From an uncultured Cellvibrio sp. (lineage in GTDB: Bacteria > Pseudomonadota > Gammaproteobacteria > Pseudomonadales > Cellvibrionaceae): 7,467 nucleotides of DNA. The notes under the pieces were generated by a model. The model did not search any database and was not told the DNA's origin. It saw only the letters and a list, made by a program, of their open reading frames with translations. Positions 1 through 7,467 of this stretch are shown in pieces. The stretch spans positions 1-7,467 of the forward strand of contig CAMPIG010000235.1 of NCBI GenBank assembly GCA_946886255.1. The letters run 5' to 3'. A program made the position numbers and the translations under genes. The first letter of the stretch is position 1. The number at the start of each line of letters is the position of its first letter.

Positions 1-38
1 GCGGCGCCGATAAATCCAACAAAATCAACGTGACTTAA
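1..38 (+). CDS. Possible 3' tail of an upstream gene (partial)
   Basis: The third reading frame is open from the window edge and reads GADKSNKINVT before a TAA at 36-38. The last A of that stop is the first base of the mltD ATG (TAATG), a typical coupled stop-start arrangement. Only about eleven residues are visible, so no family can be assigned. In Pseudomonas the gene next to mltD is, from memory, gloB (hydroxyacylglutathione hydrolase), which is a candidate by position only and may be oriented differently there. Frame 1 also stays open, to a TGA at 31-33, so even the frame is uncertain. Confidence 0.25.
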   Translation, partial: GADKSNKINVT

Positions 39-1666
39 TGATAATGTTTAACCGCCACCCAAGCTTGCGACTATTTACCCTGTCCCTGGTTTTATTTTCG
101 CTCTCCGCCTGTAACCTGCTCAAGCCCCAATCAACCACTGACACCAGTGGATTAATAGATCCCCTGCCCGACTTTGAGTCTGACGAATATCACGCCAACC
201 CGGAGCAACGAGCCAACCTCGAAGATAAGATCGTCGAAGAAGTGAATAAGGTTACAGACGTCGACTATATCGATATCTGGGCTCGTATCCGCAGTGGCTA
301 TGGATTACCGACTATCAGTAATGCGAAAGTGGATGCCCATTTGAAATGGTATGCCAACAATCAGACCCATATTGACCGGATCACCGAGCGCAGCCAGCGC
401 TACCTGCATTACGTGGTTTCCGAGATGGAAAGTAATAATATGCCCTTGGAACTGGCGCTGTTACCAATGATTGAGAGCACCTACGACCCCTTTGCTTACT
501 CGCGAGCCAAAGCAGCAGGTATCTGGCAGTTCGTGTCCGGCACCGGAAAGAACTTTGGCTTGAAGCAAAACTGGTGGTATGACGGCCGACGCGATGTTGT
601 AGCCTCAACTGACGCCGCCATTCGCTATCTGCAACGCCTCCATGCCATGTTTGATAACGACTGGCTGTTAGCCCTGGCAGCTTATAATTCCGGCGAGGGG
701 CGAGTGCGACGCGCCATCGAAAAAAATCGCCGAGCGGGGAAACCTACTGACTTCTGGTCGCTATCCCTGCCCAAAGAAACTCGCTCTTACGTTCCTCACC
801 TACTCGCGCTCTCGCAAATCATCCGCACACCTGAGGTCTACAATGTCAGCCTGCACGATATCCCTAATGACCCTTATTTCACCAAGATCAATCTTGATAC
901 GCAGATCGATCTTATGCAGGCAGCGCGCTTGGCAGATATTGATTTAACGGAGTTGCAGCATCTTAATGCCGGCTACAACCGTTGGCTTACCTCGCCCTCC
1001 GGCGAGCATATTCTGTTGGTGCCCGTCGCCGATGCCGAAAACTTCACCAACCAACTTGATAATATGCCCAAGCTTCCGCCGATCAGTTGGAGCGAACACA
1101 AGGTGGTTAAAGGTGATGTCCTTGGCACCATCGCACGCCGCTACAAAACAACGGTAGATGCCATCAAATCCGTCAATCGATTGAAAAACCACAATATCCG
1201 TATCGGCCAGGTTTTGTTGGTACCCAGTGCCGCCATCACCATGCCTGAGTACACCAGCTCCCAAGACCTGATGTATGGTTATGGCAAAAAGAAACCGGGG
1301 GCCGGCACTCAATACCATACTGTTCGCTCAGGGGATAATTTATGGACTATCGCCCGTCGCTATGACACCAGTGTTAAAAGCCTGACAAGGCTGAATAACA
1401 TCAGCGCAAAAACCTTACTTAAACCCGGACAAAAACTTTTGGTATCGAACAAGTCCAGTGCCATTGTCAATAAAACTGTTGTTGCAGAGAATGGTCTACA
1501 TAAACTCGTTTATCAGATTCAGAGCGGTGACACCCTATACAGTATTGCCAATCGTTTTCGTCTATCGACCAAAGATATTCTCAGTTGGAATTCGGTGAAA
1601 GATGCCAGTTACATCCATCCAGGGCAATCGCTGACCTTATATGTTCAAGAGCAGCATATTAATTAA
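38..1666 (+). CDS. mltD: Membrane-bound lytic murein transglycosylase D, lipoprotein with three LysM repeats
   Basis: This enzyme cleaves the MurNAc-GlcNAc bond of peptidoglycan without water, leaving 1,6-anhydroMurNAc ends; it would act in the periplasm from the outer membrane. The 542-residue product opens with a basic stretch, a hydrophobic helix and a lipobox LSAC with the lipidated Cys at 25; Asn at +2 fits outer-membrane sorting. The SLT catalytic domain spans about 125-260: the ES motif gives the likely catalytic Glu146, followed by GIWQF (161-165) and AAYNSGEGRV (214-223), all typical of the MltD family. Three LysM repeats follow at about 354-396, 427-469 and 492-534, each with a GD core and a GQ-L end, and should bind glycan. 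E. coli MltD (about 452 residues) has two. The start is uncertain: ATG at 38 and in-frame ATG at 44 are both possible, neither with a good Shine-Dalgarno. No frameshift is seen. It precedes yejA by 33 nt on the same strand. Confidence 0.95.
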   Translation: MIMFNRHPSLRLFTLSLVLFSLSACNLLKPQSTTDTSGLIDPLPDFESDEYHANPEQRANLEDKIVEEVNKVTDVDYIDIWARIRSGYGLPTISNAKVDAHLKWYANNQTHIDRITERSQRYLHYVVSEMESNNMPLELALLPMIESTYDPFAYSRAKAAGIWQFVSGTGKNFGLKQNWWYDGRRDVVASTDAAIRYLQRLHAMFDNDWLLALAAYNSGEGRVRRAIEKNRRAGKPTDFWSLSLPKETRSYVPHLLALSQIIRTPEVYNVSLHDIPNDPYFTKINLDTQIDLMQAARLADIDLTELQHLNAGYNRWLTSPSGEHILLVPVADAENFTNQLDNMPKLPPISWSEHKVVKGDVLGTIARRYKTTVDAIKSVNRLKNHNIRIGQVLLVPSAAITMPEYTSSQDLMYGYGKKKPGAGTQYHTVRSGDNLWTIARRYDTSVKSLTRLNNISAKTLLKPGQKLLVSNKSSAIVNKTVVAENGLHKLVYQIQSGDTLYSIANRFRLSTKDILSWNSVKDASYIHPGQSLTLYVQEQHIN

Positions 1667-1690
1667 GTATGAACGGTTAATTTATTTATT

Positions 1691-1694
1691 GGAG
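1691..1694 (+). promoter_or_regulatory. Ribosome binding site of yejA
   Basis: GGAG lies 5 nt before the ATG at 1700, in an AT-rich intergenic stretch. It is the clearest Shine-Dalgarno in the window and supports the chosen yejA start. The signal peptide also begins exactly at that ATG. Confidence 0.7.
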
Positions 1695-1699
1695 CAAGT

Positions 1700-3586
1700 A
1701 TGAAGCACACCCGGTTGTTCAACTCTCGCGTTGTTAACTATCTATCATCCTGCTTCTTGTTGATTTCCAGCTCTGTGATGGCTGCTGATGCGGCGATTAA
1801 AAAAGCTGACGAAGAATCCAAAATAATCGTAACTCATGCTATTGCCATGCATGGAGAACCCAAGTACCCCGCCGACTTTACGCATTTCGAATACACCTCA
1901 CCCAAGGCATTAAAAGGTGGCAGCCTGAGAGAACTTGCATTGGGTACGTTCGATAGTCTCAACCCCTTTATCACCAAAGGAACACCGGCCAGCAATATCG
2001 CATTGCTCTATGACACGCTCACCACGGCTTCAATGGATGAACCGTTTACTCAATATGGGCTGGTCGCAGAAAAAATTGAATACCCTGAAGATCGCCACTG
2101 GGTAATTTATCATCTGAATCCCAAAGCCAAATTTCACGATGGCACTAAAATCACTGCCGATGACGTGGTGTTTTCGTTCAACACTTTGACAACCAAAGGC
2201 GCTCCACTTTATGGATATTATTACGCCGACATTAAGGAAGCAGAGGCGCTCGACAAACAACGAGTAAAATTCAGTTTTAAAAATACGAACAATAAAGAAC
2301 TGGCATTGATAATCGGGCAGTTGCCTGTATTACCGGCTCATTATTGGAAAGATAAACCTTTTGACCAGAGCAGCCTCGATATTCCATTAGGCAGCGGCCC
2401 TTATAAAGTTAAACATATTGATGCCGGACGTTCGATTATTTTTGAGCGGGTTAAAGATTATTGGGGTAAGGACTTGGCAGTGAATGTAGGTCATTATAAT
2501 TTTGATGAAATTATTATTGATTATTATCGCGATGATACCGTGGCGATCGAAGCATTAAAGGCGGGGCAACTGGATTTTCGCTATGAGCGCATCGCCAAAT
2601 CCTGGTTCACTAATTACGACATACCAGCAGCGAAAGAAGGCTTGTTAAAAAAACAAACTATTCGTGATTACAGCCCCCGAGGCATGCAAGCATTTATCAT
2701 GAATTTACGCCGCGCGCCGTTTGACAATATCAAATTCCGCGAAGCGCTTAACTATGCGTTCGATTATGAATGGACCAATCGTAATCTGTTTTACGATTCT
2801 TACACGAGAACCGACAGCTACTTTTTTAACTCCGATCTGGCTTCCAGCGGTCTACCAGAAGGACGTGAACTGGACATCCTCGCGCCGCATAAAAAAGAGT
2901 TGCCTGCCAGTGTATTTAATACACCTTATAAAAATCCCGTCACCGATGGCAGCGGCAACAATCGCTCAAACTTACGCAAAGCCCAGCAACTGTTGGAAGA
3001 GGCCGGTTACAAAATTGCCAAGGGTAAATTGATCGATCCCAATACGCAGAAACCAGTGGTTATTGAGTATCTTGAGCGTGACCCTTCTTTCGAGCGGGTA
3101 TTAAATCCTTATGTGCAGAATCTGAAGCGTCTGGGCATTGAGATGAATGTGCGCGTTGTTGATATGTCGCAATTTATTAATCGTGTACAGGGGCATGATT
3201 TTGACATGACCAGCCTGACGATGAGTCAGTCGCAATCACCGGGTAACGAACAACGTGATTACTGGTCATCCAGCGCGGCCGACACTCAAGGCTCCAGCAA
3301 TTACATGGGAATTAAAAACCCGGCAATTGATGCATTGATTGAGCTTGTTATCAATGCACCCAATCGCGAAGAACTTGTCGTGCGCACGCGTGCACTTGAT
3401 CGCGCGCTGTTACATCATCACTTTGTAGTGCCTCACTGGAATCTGATTGAACATCGCCTGGTTTATTGGGACAAATTTGGGCAACCCGAAATTGCACCAG
3501 CTTTCGACCGAACCTTCAGTACTGGCATACTCACGTGGTGGGTAGACCCGGAAAAAGCCAAGCGTATGAATGCCCACAAAAAGTAA
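1700..3586 (+). CDS. yejA: Periplasmic solute-binding protein of a YejABEF-type peptide importer
   Basis: This is the extracytoplasmic receptor that captures peptide substrates and delivers them to the YejB-YejE permease. The 628-residue product has a Sec signal peptide: basic start, hydrophobic core about 14-25, and probable cleavage after VMA28. It belongs to the SBP_bac_5 (DppA/OppA) family. The segment HGEPKYPADF (51-60) followed by ALKGG is typical of the YejA branch, and FHDGTKITADDVVFSFNTL (145-163) matches the family signature region. GSGPYKV (231-237) and NLRRAPFDNIKFREALNYAF (335-354) are further conserved landmarks. The length is close to E. coli YejA (about 604 residues). The permease genes follow directly, 22 nt after the stop. 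Substrate cannot be read from sequence: E. coli Yej takes up microcin C and peptides, while a related receptor in Agrobacterium serves muropeptides. The neighbouring mltD makes the second plausible. The gene is intact. Confidence 0.93.
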   Translation: MKHTRLFNSRVVNYLSSCFLLISSSVMAADAAIKKADEESKIIVTHAIAMHGEPKYPADFTHFEYTSPKALKGGSLRELALGTFDSLNPFITKGTPASNIALLYDTLTTASMDEPFTQYGLVAEKIEYPEDRHWVIYHLNPKAKFHDGTKITADDVVFSFNTLTTKGAPLYGYYYADIKEAEALDKQRVKFSFKNTNNKELALIIGQLPVLPAHYWKDKPFDQSSLDIPLGSGPYKVKHIDAGRSIIFERVKDYWGKDLAVNVGHYNFDEIIIDYYRDDTVAIEALKAGQLDFRYERIAKSWFTNYDIPAAKEGLLKKQTIRDYSPRGMQAFIMNLRRAPFDNIKFREALNYAFDYEWTNRNLFYDSYTRTDSYFFNSDLASSGLPEGRELDILAPHKKELPASVFNTPYKNPVTDGSGNNRSNLRKAQQLLEEAGYKIAKGKLIDPNTQKPVVIEYLERDPSFERVLNPYVQNLKRLGIEMNVRVVDMSQFINRVQGHDFDMTSLTMSQSQSPGNEQRDYWSSSAADTQGSSNYMGIKNPAIDALIELVINAPNREELVVRTRALDRALLHHHFVVPHWNLIEHRLVYWDKFGQPEIAPAFDRTFSTGILTWWVDPEKAKRMNAHKK

Positions 3587-3600
3587 TATAGGGTCTTAAC

Positions 3601-3603
3601 AGG
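3601..3603 (+). promoter_or_regulatory. Weak ribosome binding site of yejB
   Basis: AGG, in the context ACAGGC, lies 5 nt before the ATG at 3609. It is short but well placed, and the protein beginning there (MGNYILRRL) looks like a standard permease N-terminus. Confidence 0.45.
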
Positions 3604-3608
3604 CAACT

Positions 3609-4655
3609 ATGGGCAATTATATTCTTCGCCGTTTGGCGTTAATGCTGCCAACATTGTTTGGCATCATGCTAATTAATTTTTTTGTCGTGCAGGCGGCCCC
3701 AGGCGGCCCGGTAGAACAAATGATCTATCGGATGCAGCATGCAAATATTGCTGGCGTATCTGCAGTACAATCTGACAGTCACTCCGCGCGCGGCATTCCG
3801 ACAGAAATCATCGAGCGCATCCAAATCATGTACGGCTTTGACAAGCCGGCTCATGAACGCTTTTGGATTATGCTAAAAAACTATGTAACGCTGGATTTTG
3901 GCGAAAGTTTCTATCGCAATGCCAGTGTGCTGGAATTAATCACCGAAAAGCTCCCCGTCTCCATCTCTCTGGGCTTATGGAGCACTTTACTGATTTATTT
4001 GATCTCCATTCCCCTGGGTATTCGCAAGGCAATTAGTCACGGCAGTCATTTTGATGTACTGAGTAGCACTATCGTCTCCATACTCTATGCCATTCCCGGT
4101 TTTTTGCTGGGTATTTTGCTGATCGTCTTGTTCGCCGGTGGCACCTATTTTGATTGGTTCCCCTTACGTGGCCTCACGTCGAGCAACTTTGATGAAATGA
4201 GTCTGCTGGGGAAAATCGGTGACTATTTCTGGCACCTTGCTCTGCCCTTAACGGCTTATACCATCGGTGGCTTCGCTACTCTGAGCATGTTGACCAAGAA
4301 CTCATTTCTGGACGAAATTAACAAACAGTACGTAGTGACTGCTCAGGCAAAAGGTTTAAGCAAAAATCAGGTTTTGTATCGCCATGTATTTCGCAATGCG
4401 ATGCTCATTATTATTTCCGGGTTTCCCGCCGCTTTTATTAGTATTTTTTTCGCCGGTTCGTTATTGATTGAAGTTATATTCTCCCTCGATGGCCTCGGCT
4501 TATTAAGTTTTGAGGCGGTAACTAACCGCGACTACCCGGTATTTTTCGGCACCCTGTTTATCTTTACCCTGCTCGGTTTGTTTATCAAGTTAATCTCCGA
4601 TCTAATGTATGTATGCGTTGATCCGCGCATCGACTTTCAAAGCAGGGAACGTTGA
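3609..4655 (+). CDS. yejB: Inner-membrane permease subunit YejB of peptide ABC importer
   Basis: YejB is one of the two transmembrane subunits that would pair with YejE to form the peptide channel in the inner membrane. The 348-residue product has the DppB/OppB-type layout: a first membrane helix at about 9-29, a large periplasmic segment (about 30-115), then five more hydrophobic segments at roughly 118-140, 150-178, 205-228, 264-292 and 312-336. The cytoplasmic coupling loop (EAA motif) that contacts the ATPase is at 242-262, with core [20 protein letters not shown]. The C-terminus has VDPRIDF, usual in this family. The length is slightly under E. coli YejB (about 364 residues). The TGA stop at 4653-4655 is only 2 nt from the preferred yejE start, so translational coupling is likely. 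No defects were seen. Confidence 0.94.
   Translation: MGNYILRRLALMLPTLFGIMLINFFVVQAAPGGPVEQMIYRMQHANIAGVSAVQSDSHSARGIPTEIIERIQIMYGFDKPAHERFWIMLKNYVTLDFGESFYRNASVLELITEKLPVSISLGLWSTLLIYLISIPLGIRKAISHGSHFDVLSSTIVSILYAIPGFLLGILLIVLFAGGTYFDWFPLRGLTSSNFDEMSLLGKIGDYFWHLALPLTAYTIGGFATLSMLTKNSFLDEINKQYVVTAQAKGLSKNQVLYRHVFRNAMLIIISGFPAAFISIFFAGSLLIEVIFSLDGLGLLSFEAVTNRDYPVFFGTLFIFTLLGLFIKLISDLMYVCVDPRIDFQSRER
4644..4648 (+). promoter_or_regulatory. Ribosome binding site that decides the yejE start
   Basis: AGGGA lies within the last codons of yejB. It is 9 nt before the ATG at 4658 but only 3 nt before the alternative in-frame TTG at 4652. This spacing favours the ATG. Confidence 0.6.
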
Positions 4656-4657
4656 CG

Positions 4658-5698
4658 ATGGACTGGGTCAATCGCTTGAGCCCCATCAGTCAGCGACGTC
4701 TGCTGACGTTCTATAAAAATCGGCGCGCCTATTGGAGCCTGATAATTTTCTCAATCCTCTTCGTCATCAGTATGGGGGCGGAACTGATCGCTAACGACAA
4801 ACCGATACTCATCAGCTATCAGGATGATCTTTATTTCCCCGCATTTAAGTACTATCCGGAAACTACCTTCGGGGGTGATTTTGATACTGCTGCAGATTAC
4901 CGCGATCCTTATATAAAAGACCTTATTGAAGCGGATGGCTGGATCTTGTGGCCGCTGATCCCCTATAGCTACAACACCCACATTCATAACCTGCCACAAC
5001 CGGCGCCATCCCCACCCAGCGAAAATAATTGGTTGGGCACTGACGACCAGGCGCGCGATGTAGTTGCACGTATTATTTACGGCTTTCGCATCTCGATTCT
5101 ATTTGCCTTGATTCTGGCTTTTGGCAGTGCCTTGATTGGTGTAACAGTCGGGGCAATCCAGGGCTATTATGGTGGCAAGGTTGATTTGCTCGGTCAGCGC
5201 TTCCTGGAAATCTGGAGTTCGTTGCCGGTATTATTTTTATTGATTATTTTAGCTAGCATCATCACACCTAATTTCTGGTGGCTGTTGGGGATTATGCTGT
5301 TGTTCAGTTGGACATCTCTGGTCGATGTTGTGCGTGCAGAATTTTTACGTGGCCGTAATCTGGATTATGTCCGTGCTGCTCGCGCTCTGGGCGTAAGCAA
5401 TCCCAAAATTATTATGCGCCACGTTTTACCTAACGCCATGGTCGCCACGATGACCTTTATGCCGTTTCTGCTGACCGGCGCCATTACCACGCTTACGTCA
5501 TTAGATTTTTTGGGGTTTGGCTTGCCACCGGGATCACCGTCACTGGGTGAGTTGGTAGCACAAGGCAAGAATAATCTTCACGCGCCCTGGTTGGCCTTAA
5601 GTGCCTTCGGCGTGCTATCGCTGATGCTCACCCTGCTCGTCTTTATCGGCGAAGGTGTTCGCGATGCGTTTGATCCACGACTGATCAACAAGCAGTAA
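4658..5698 (+). CDS. yejE: Inner-membrane permease subunit YejE of peptide ABC importer
   Basis: YejE is the second channel subunit, of the DppC/OppC type. I chose the ATG at 4658 (346 residues); an upstream TTG at 4652 would add two residues and overlap yejB by 4 nt, but sits too close to the AGGGA Shine-Dalgarno. In ATG-based numbering, an N-terminal helix lies at about 26-45. ELIANDKP and a YejE-type periplasmic insert (about 50-120) follow, then WLGTD at about 125-129, which precedes the membrane domain in this family. The EAA coupling loop is at about 237-260, with core AARALGVSNPKIIMRHVLPN. SLDFLGFGLP and RDAFDP near the end are family hallmarks. From memory it closely resembles E. coli YejE (about 341 residues). 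yejF follows after 4 nt. The gene appears intact. Confidence 0.94.
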   Translation: MDWVNRLSPISQRRLLTFYKNRRAYWSLIIFSILFVISMGAELIANDKPILISYQDDLYFPAFKYYPETTFGGDFDTAADYRDPYIKDLIEADGWILWPLIPYSYNTHIHNLPQPAPSPPSENNWLGTDDQARDVVARIIYGFRISILFALILAFGSALIGVTVGAIQGYYGGKVDLLGQRFLEIWSSLPVLFLLIILASIITPNFWWLLGIMLLFSWTSLVDVVRAEFLRGRNLDYVRAARALGVSNPKIIMRHVLPNAMVATMTFMPFLLTGAITTLTSLDFLGFGLPPGSPSLGELVAQGKNNLHAPWLALSAFGVLSLMLTLLVFIGEGVRDAFDPRLINKQ

Positions 5699-5702
5699 AA
5701 AG

Positions 5703-7298
5703 ATGATTGAACCTATCTTAAACATAGAAAACCTGGATGTAACTTTTGGTCATGGTACCCAAGCTCGTCGTGTTGTGGAAAAAGTCAATATTGCCCTCAA
5801 CAAAGGCGAAACCTTTGCATTGGTGGGTGAATCCGGTTCAGGAAAATCGGTCACAGCCCATAGTATCCTGCAATTGCTCCCCTACCCTTACGTTTCTCAT
5901 TCCGATGAAAGCGGGATTTATTTCGAGGGGGAAAATTTGTTGCGGCTGAGTGAAAACGCCATGAATAAAATTCGTGGCAGGCGTATTGGTATGATTTTCC
6001 AGGAGCCGATGACTGCGCTGAACCCTTTGCATACCGTTGAAAAACAAATAGGTGAAATTATAGGTCTGCATCGCGGCTTGCGTGGTGAGGCCTTGCGCAC
6101 GGAAGTCCTGCATCAACTTGAACGCGTCAAGATTCCACAAGCATCGAGCAAATTAAAAGCCTATCCACACCAACTCTCCGGGGGCCAACGCCAGAGAGTC
6201 ATGATCGCCATGGCCTTGGCCAACCAGCCGGACGTACTTGTTGCGGATGAACCCACTACCGCCCTGGATGTTACGGTGCAAAAACAGATCATGATTTTGC
6301 TGAAAGAGTTACAACAGGAAATGGGAATGACGCTGTTGTTAATCACCCATGACCTTGGCGTTGTACGTCACTTTAGTGATCGAATGGCGGTTATGCAAAA
6401 TGGCAAAATTGTCGAGCAAGGTGCGTGCGAGAATATTTTTTCTCGCCCTAGCGAGGCTTACACCAAACTGTTATTAGAGAGCGAGCCCACCGGTAGCGCC
6501 ATCGCACCACCACCTGATTCTGAAATGTTGTTAACTGCCTATGATCTTTCAGTGCGGTTCCCTTTGCATAAACCTTTCCTGAGAAAACCATCTGAATTTC
6601 TGGTCGCCGTTGATAACGCGCAATTGCAAGTTACCAAAGGGCAAACCCTGGGTATTGTGGGTGAAAGTGGCTCCGGCAAGTCAACATTGGCTATGGCGCT
6701 ACTGCGCCTGCTTAATGCAGAAGGCTCAATCACCTTTCGCGGAAAGCCGCTGCAAGAATTGAATCAAAAAGCCTTGCGCCCCGTGCGCAGGCAGATGCAA
6801 GTTGTCTTCCAAGATCCTTTTGCAAGTTTAAGCCCGCGAATGACGGTGCAACAGATTATTGCTGAAGGCTTGGTGGTTCACACCGATATGTCGCGCCAGG
6901 CCATTGAAGTGGCTGTGATAAAAAGCATGGAAGATGTGGGGCTCGATCCCGAGTTCCGTCATCGATACCCCCATGAATTTTCTGGTGGGCAACGCCAGCG
7001 TATTGCTATTGCCCGCGCATTGATTCTGAATCCTGATATTATCTTCCTCGACGAACCTACTTCAGCACTGGATCGAGCGGTGCAAGTGCAAATTATCAAT
7101 TTGTTGCGCAAACTCCAGGAACAGTATCATTTAACCTATGTGTTTATCAGCCATGATTTGAAAGTTATCCGCGCTATCAGTCATCAGGTTGTGGTTATGA
7201 AAAATGGCAAGATTATCGAGCGAGCGAGTACTGAGAAAATTTTTACTCAACCGGAACAGGACTACACACGCGAATTGCTCAGTGCGACCTTGAGTTAA
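5703..7298 (+). CDS. yejF: Fused tandem ATPase subunit YejF of peptide ABC importer
   Basis: YejF powers transport by hydrolysing ATP on the cytoplasmic side of YejB-YejE; both nucleotide-binding domains are in one chain, so it replaces a DppD/DppF pair. The product is 531 residues (E. coli YejF is about 529). Domain 1 has Walker A GESGSGKS (42-49), Q-loop Gln100, signature LSGGQ (158-162), Walker B with Asp182-Glu183 and switch His216. Domain 2 has Walker [10 protein letters not shown] (320-328), Gln370, signature FSGGQ (426-430), Asp450-Glu451 and His484. Both ATP sites therefore keep all expected residues. The linker is at about 260-278 and includes APPPD. No strong Shine-Dalgarno precedes the ATG, which lies 4 nt after the yejE stop, so coupling to yejE translation is likely. 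The last 20 bases overlap the 3' end of a convergent ATPase gene. Confidence 0.96.
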   Translation: MIEPILNIENLDVTFGHGTQARRVVEKVNIALNKGETFALVGESGSGKSVTAHSILQLLPYPYVSHSDESGIYFEGENLLRLSENAMNKIRGRRIGMIFQEPMTALNPLHTVEKQIGEIIGLHRGLRGEALRTEVLHQLERVKIPQASSKLKAYPHQLSGGQRQRVMIAMALANQPDVLVADEPTTALDVTVQKQIMILLKELQQEMGMTLLLITHDLGVVRHFSDRMAVMQNGKIVEQGACENIFSRPSEAYTKLLLESEPTGSAIAPPPDSEMLLTAYDLSVRFPLHKPFLRKPSEFLVAVDNAQLQVTKGQTLGIVGESGSGKSTLAMALLRLLNAEGSITFRGKPLQELNQKALRPVRRQMQVVFQDPFASLSPRMTVQQIIAEGLVVHTDMSRQAIEVAVIKSMEDVGLDPEFRHRYPHEFSGGQRQRIAIARALILNPDIIFLDEPTSALDRAVQVQIINLLRKLQEQYHLTYVFISHDLKVIRAISHQVVVMKNGKIIERASTEKIFTQPEQDYTRELLSATLS

Positions 7299-7467
7299 CC
7301 AACGTCGGGATGGCACTCAACAAGGCACGAGTATAGGAGTGGTGGGGAGCAGCGAATAAGGCTTCGGTTTCACCCTCTTCCACGATTTTTCCTTTGTGCA
7401 TCACAACAACCCTGTCACACAGATAGCGCACCACTGACATATCATGGGAAATAAATAACATCGTCAA
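7279..7467 (-). CDS. C-terminal part of a second peptide-type ABC transporter ATPase (5' end outside window)
   Basis: Only the last 62 residues are visible; the gene continues beyond the right edge. It starts in view at [20 protein letters not shown], the switch-histidine (H-loop) region following Walker [14 protein letters not shown] and then [13 protein letters not shown] follow, a pattern characteristic of oligopeptide/dipeptide (DppD/DppF/OppD/OppF or fused GsiA/YejF-like) ATPases. The chain ends eight residues after AIP, so it lacks the roughly 50-residue Cys-containing C-terminal extension (oligo_HPN) common in stand-alone OppD/F proteins. That agrees with a fused or YejF-like type, or with a trimmed end. 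The TGA is at 7279-7281 on the plus coordinates, inside yejF. The first base in view is not a start, so the exact subfamily and substrate cannot be told. Confidence 0.85.
   Translation of the reverse strand: MTMLFISHDMSVVRYLCDRVVVMHKGKIVEEGETEALFAAPHHSYTRALLSAIPTLVNSRSH

Noticed and set aside
944..1318. Minus-strand 124-codon open frame within mltD
   Set aside because: It lies wholly opposite the LysM-encoding part of a clear gene, shows no recognisable motif, and looks like a reading-frame shadow.
1661..1682. Inverted repeat AATTAA / TTAATT around the mltD stop codon, a possible terminator
   Set aside because: The stem is six A-T pairs with a 10-nt loop and no GC pairs, and the short T-rich stretch that follows is interrupted. 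It would be too unstable to act as an intrinsic terminator and is likely chance in AT-rich sequence.
2721..3032. Plus-strand 103-codon alternate frame within yejA
   Set aside because: It is an overlapping frame inside a strongly conserved receptor gene and has no recognisable domain; chance is the simplest explanation.
5838..6140. Minus-strand 100-codon open frame within yejF
   Set aside because: It is opposite the first ATP-binding domain, with no recognisable family or start signal; it is a shadow.
5823..6690. Similar Walker A coding stretches in the two halves of yejF as a DNA repeat
   Set aside because: The similarity is at protein level (GESGSGKS in both domains) and the codons have diverged. 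It reflects the ancient tandem domain duplication common to YejF, not a recent repeat.
7314..7341. CACTC / GAGTG pair downstream of yejF as a terminator
   Set aside because: The stem is only five pairs with an 18-nt loop and no T-run, and it lies in the coding sequence of the minus-strand ATPase.

Overview
The window is an ordinary gammaproteobacterial chromosomal segment of moderate GC content, judged by eye. It carries one co-directional gene block, mltD-yejA-yejB-yejE-yejF, on the plus strand. The tail of a second oligopeptide-type ABC ATPase gene enters from the right on the minus strand. From memory, mltD next to a YejABEF-type importer also occurs in Pseudomonas. That suggests Pseudomonas relatives or a lower-GC group such as Cellvibrio; the genus is a guess. 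No mobile element, CRISPR array, tRNA or rRNA was seen.

Layout: bases 1-38 may hold the last codons of an upstream plus-strand gene whose TAA overlaps the mltD start by one base. mltD (38-1666) encodes an outer-membrane lipoprotein lytic transglycosylase with three LysM repeats. After a 33-nt gap with a clear Shine-Dalgarno come yejA (1700-3586, periplasmic binding protein), yejB (3609-4655, permease), yejE (4658-5698, permease) and yejF (5703-7298, tandem double ATPase). The gaps between the yej genes are 22, 2 and 4 nt, which points to one transcript and probable translational coupling. On the minus strand, an ATPase gene of the same family ends inside the last 20 bases of yejF (7279-7467, 5' end outside the window).

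How the genes work together: MltD cleaves peptidoglycan glycan strands and releases 1,6-anhydro-muropeptides. YejA-B-E-F forms a complete ABC importer, with one binding protein, two permeases and a fused ATPase. YejABEF is known for uptake of peptides and peptide antibiotics such as microcin C, and a YejBEF system with a related binding protein has been reported to import muropeptides in Agrobacterium. The adjacency makes a cell-wall release-and-recovery unit a reasonable inference, not a demonstrated function. All five main genes look intact, with their key motifs present. I found no evidence of an entirely undescribed system; the most useful leads are the mltD-yej link and the convergent overlap of two related ATPase genes.
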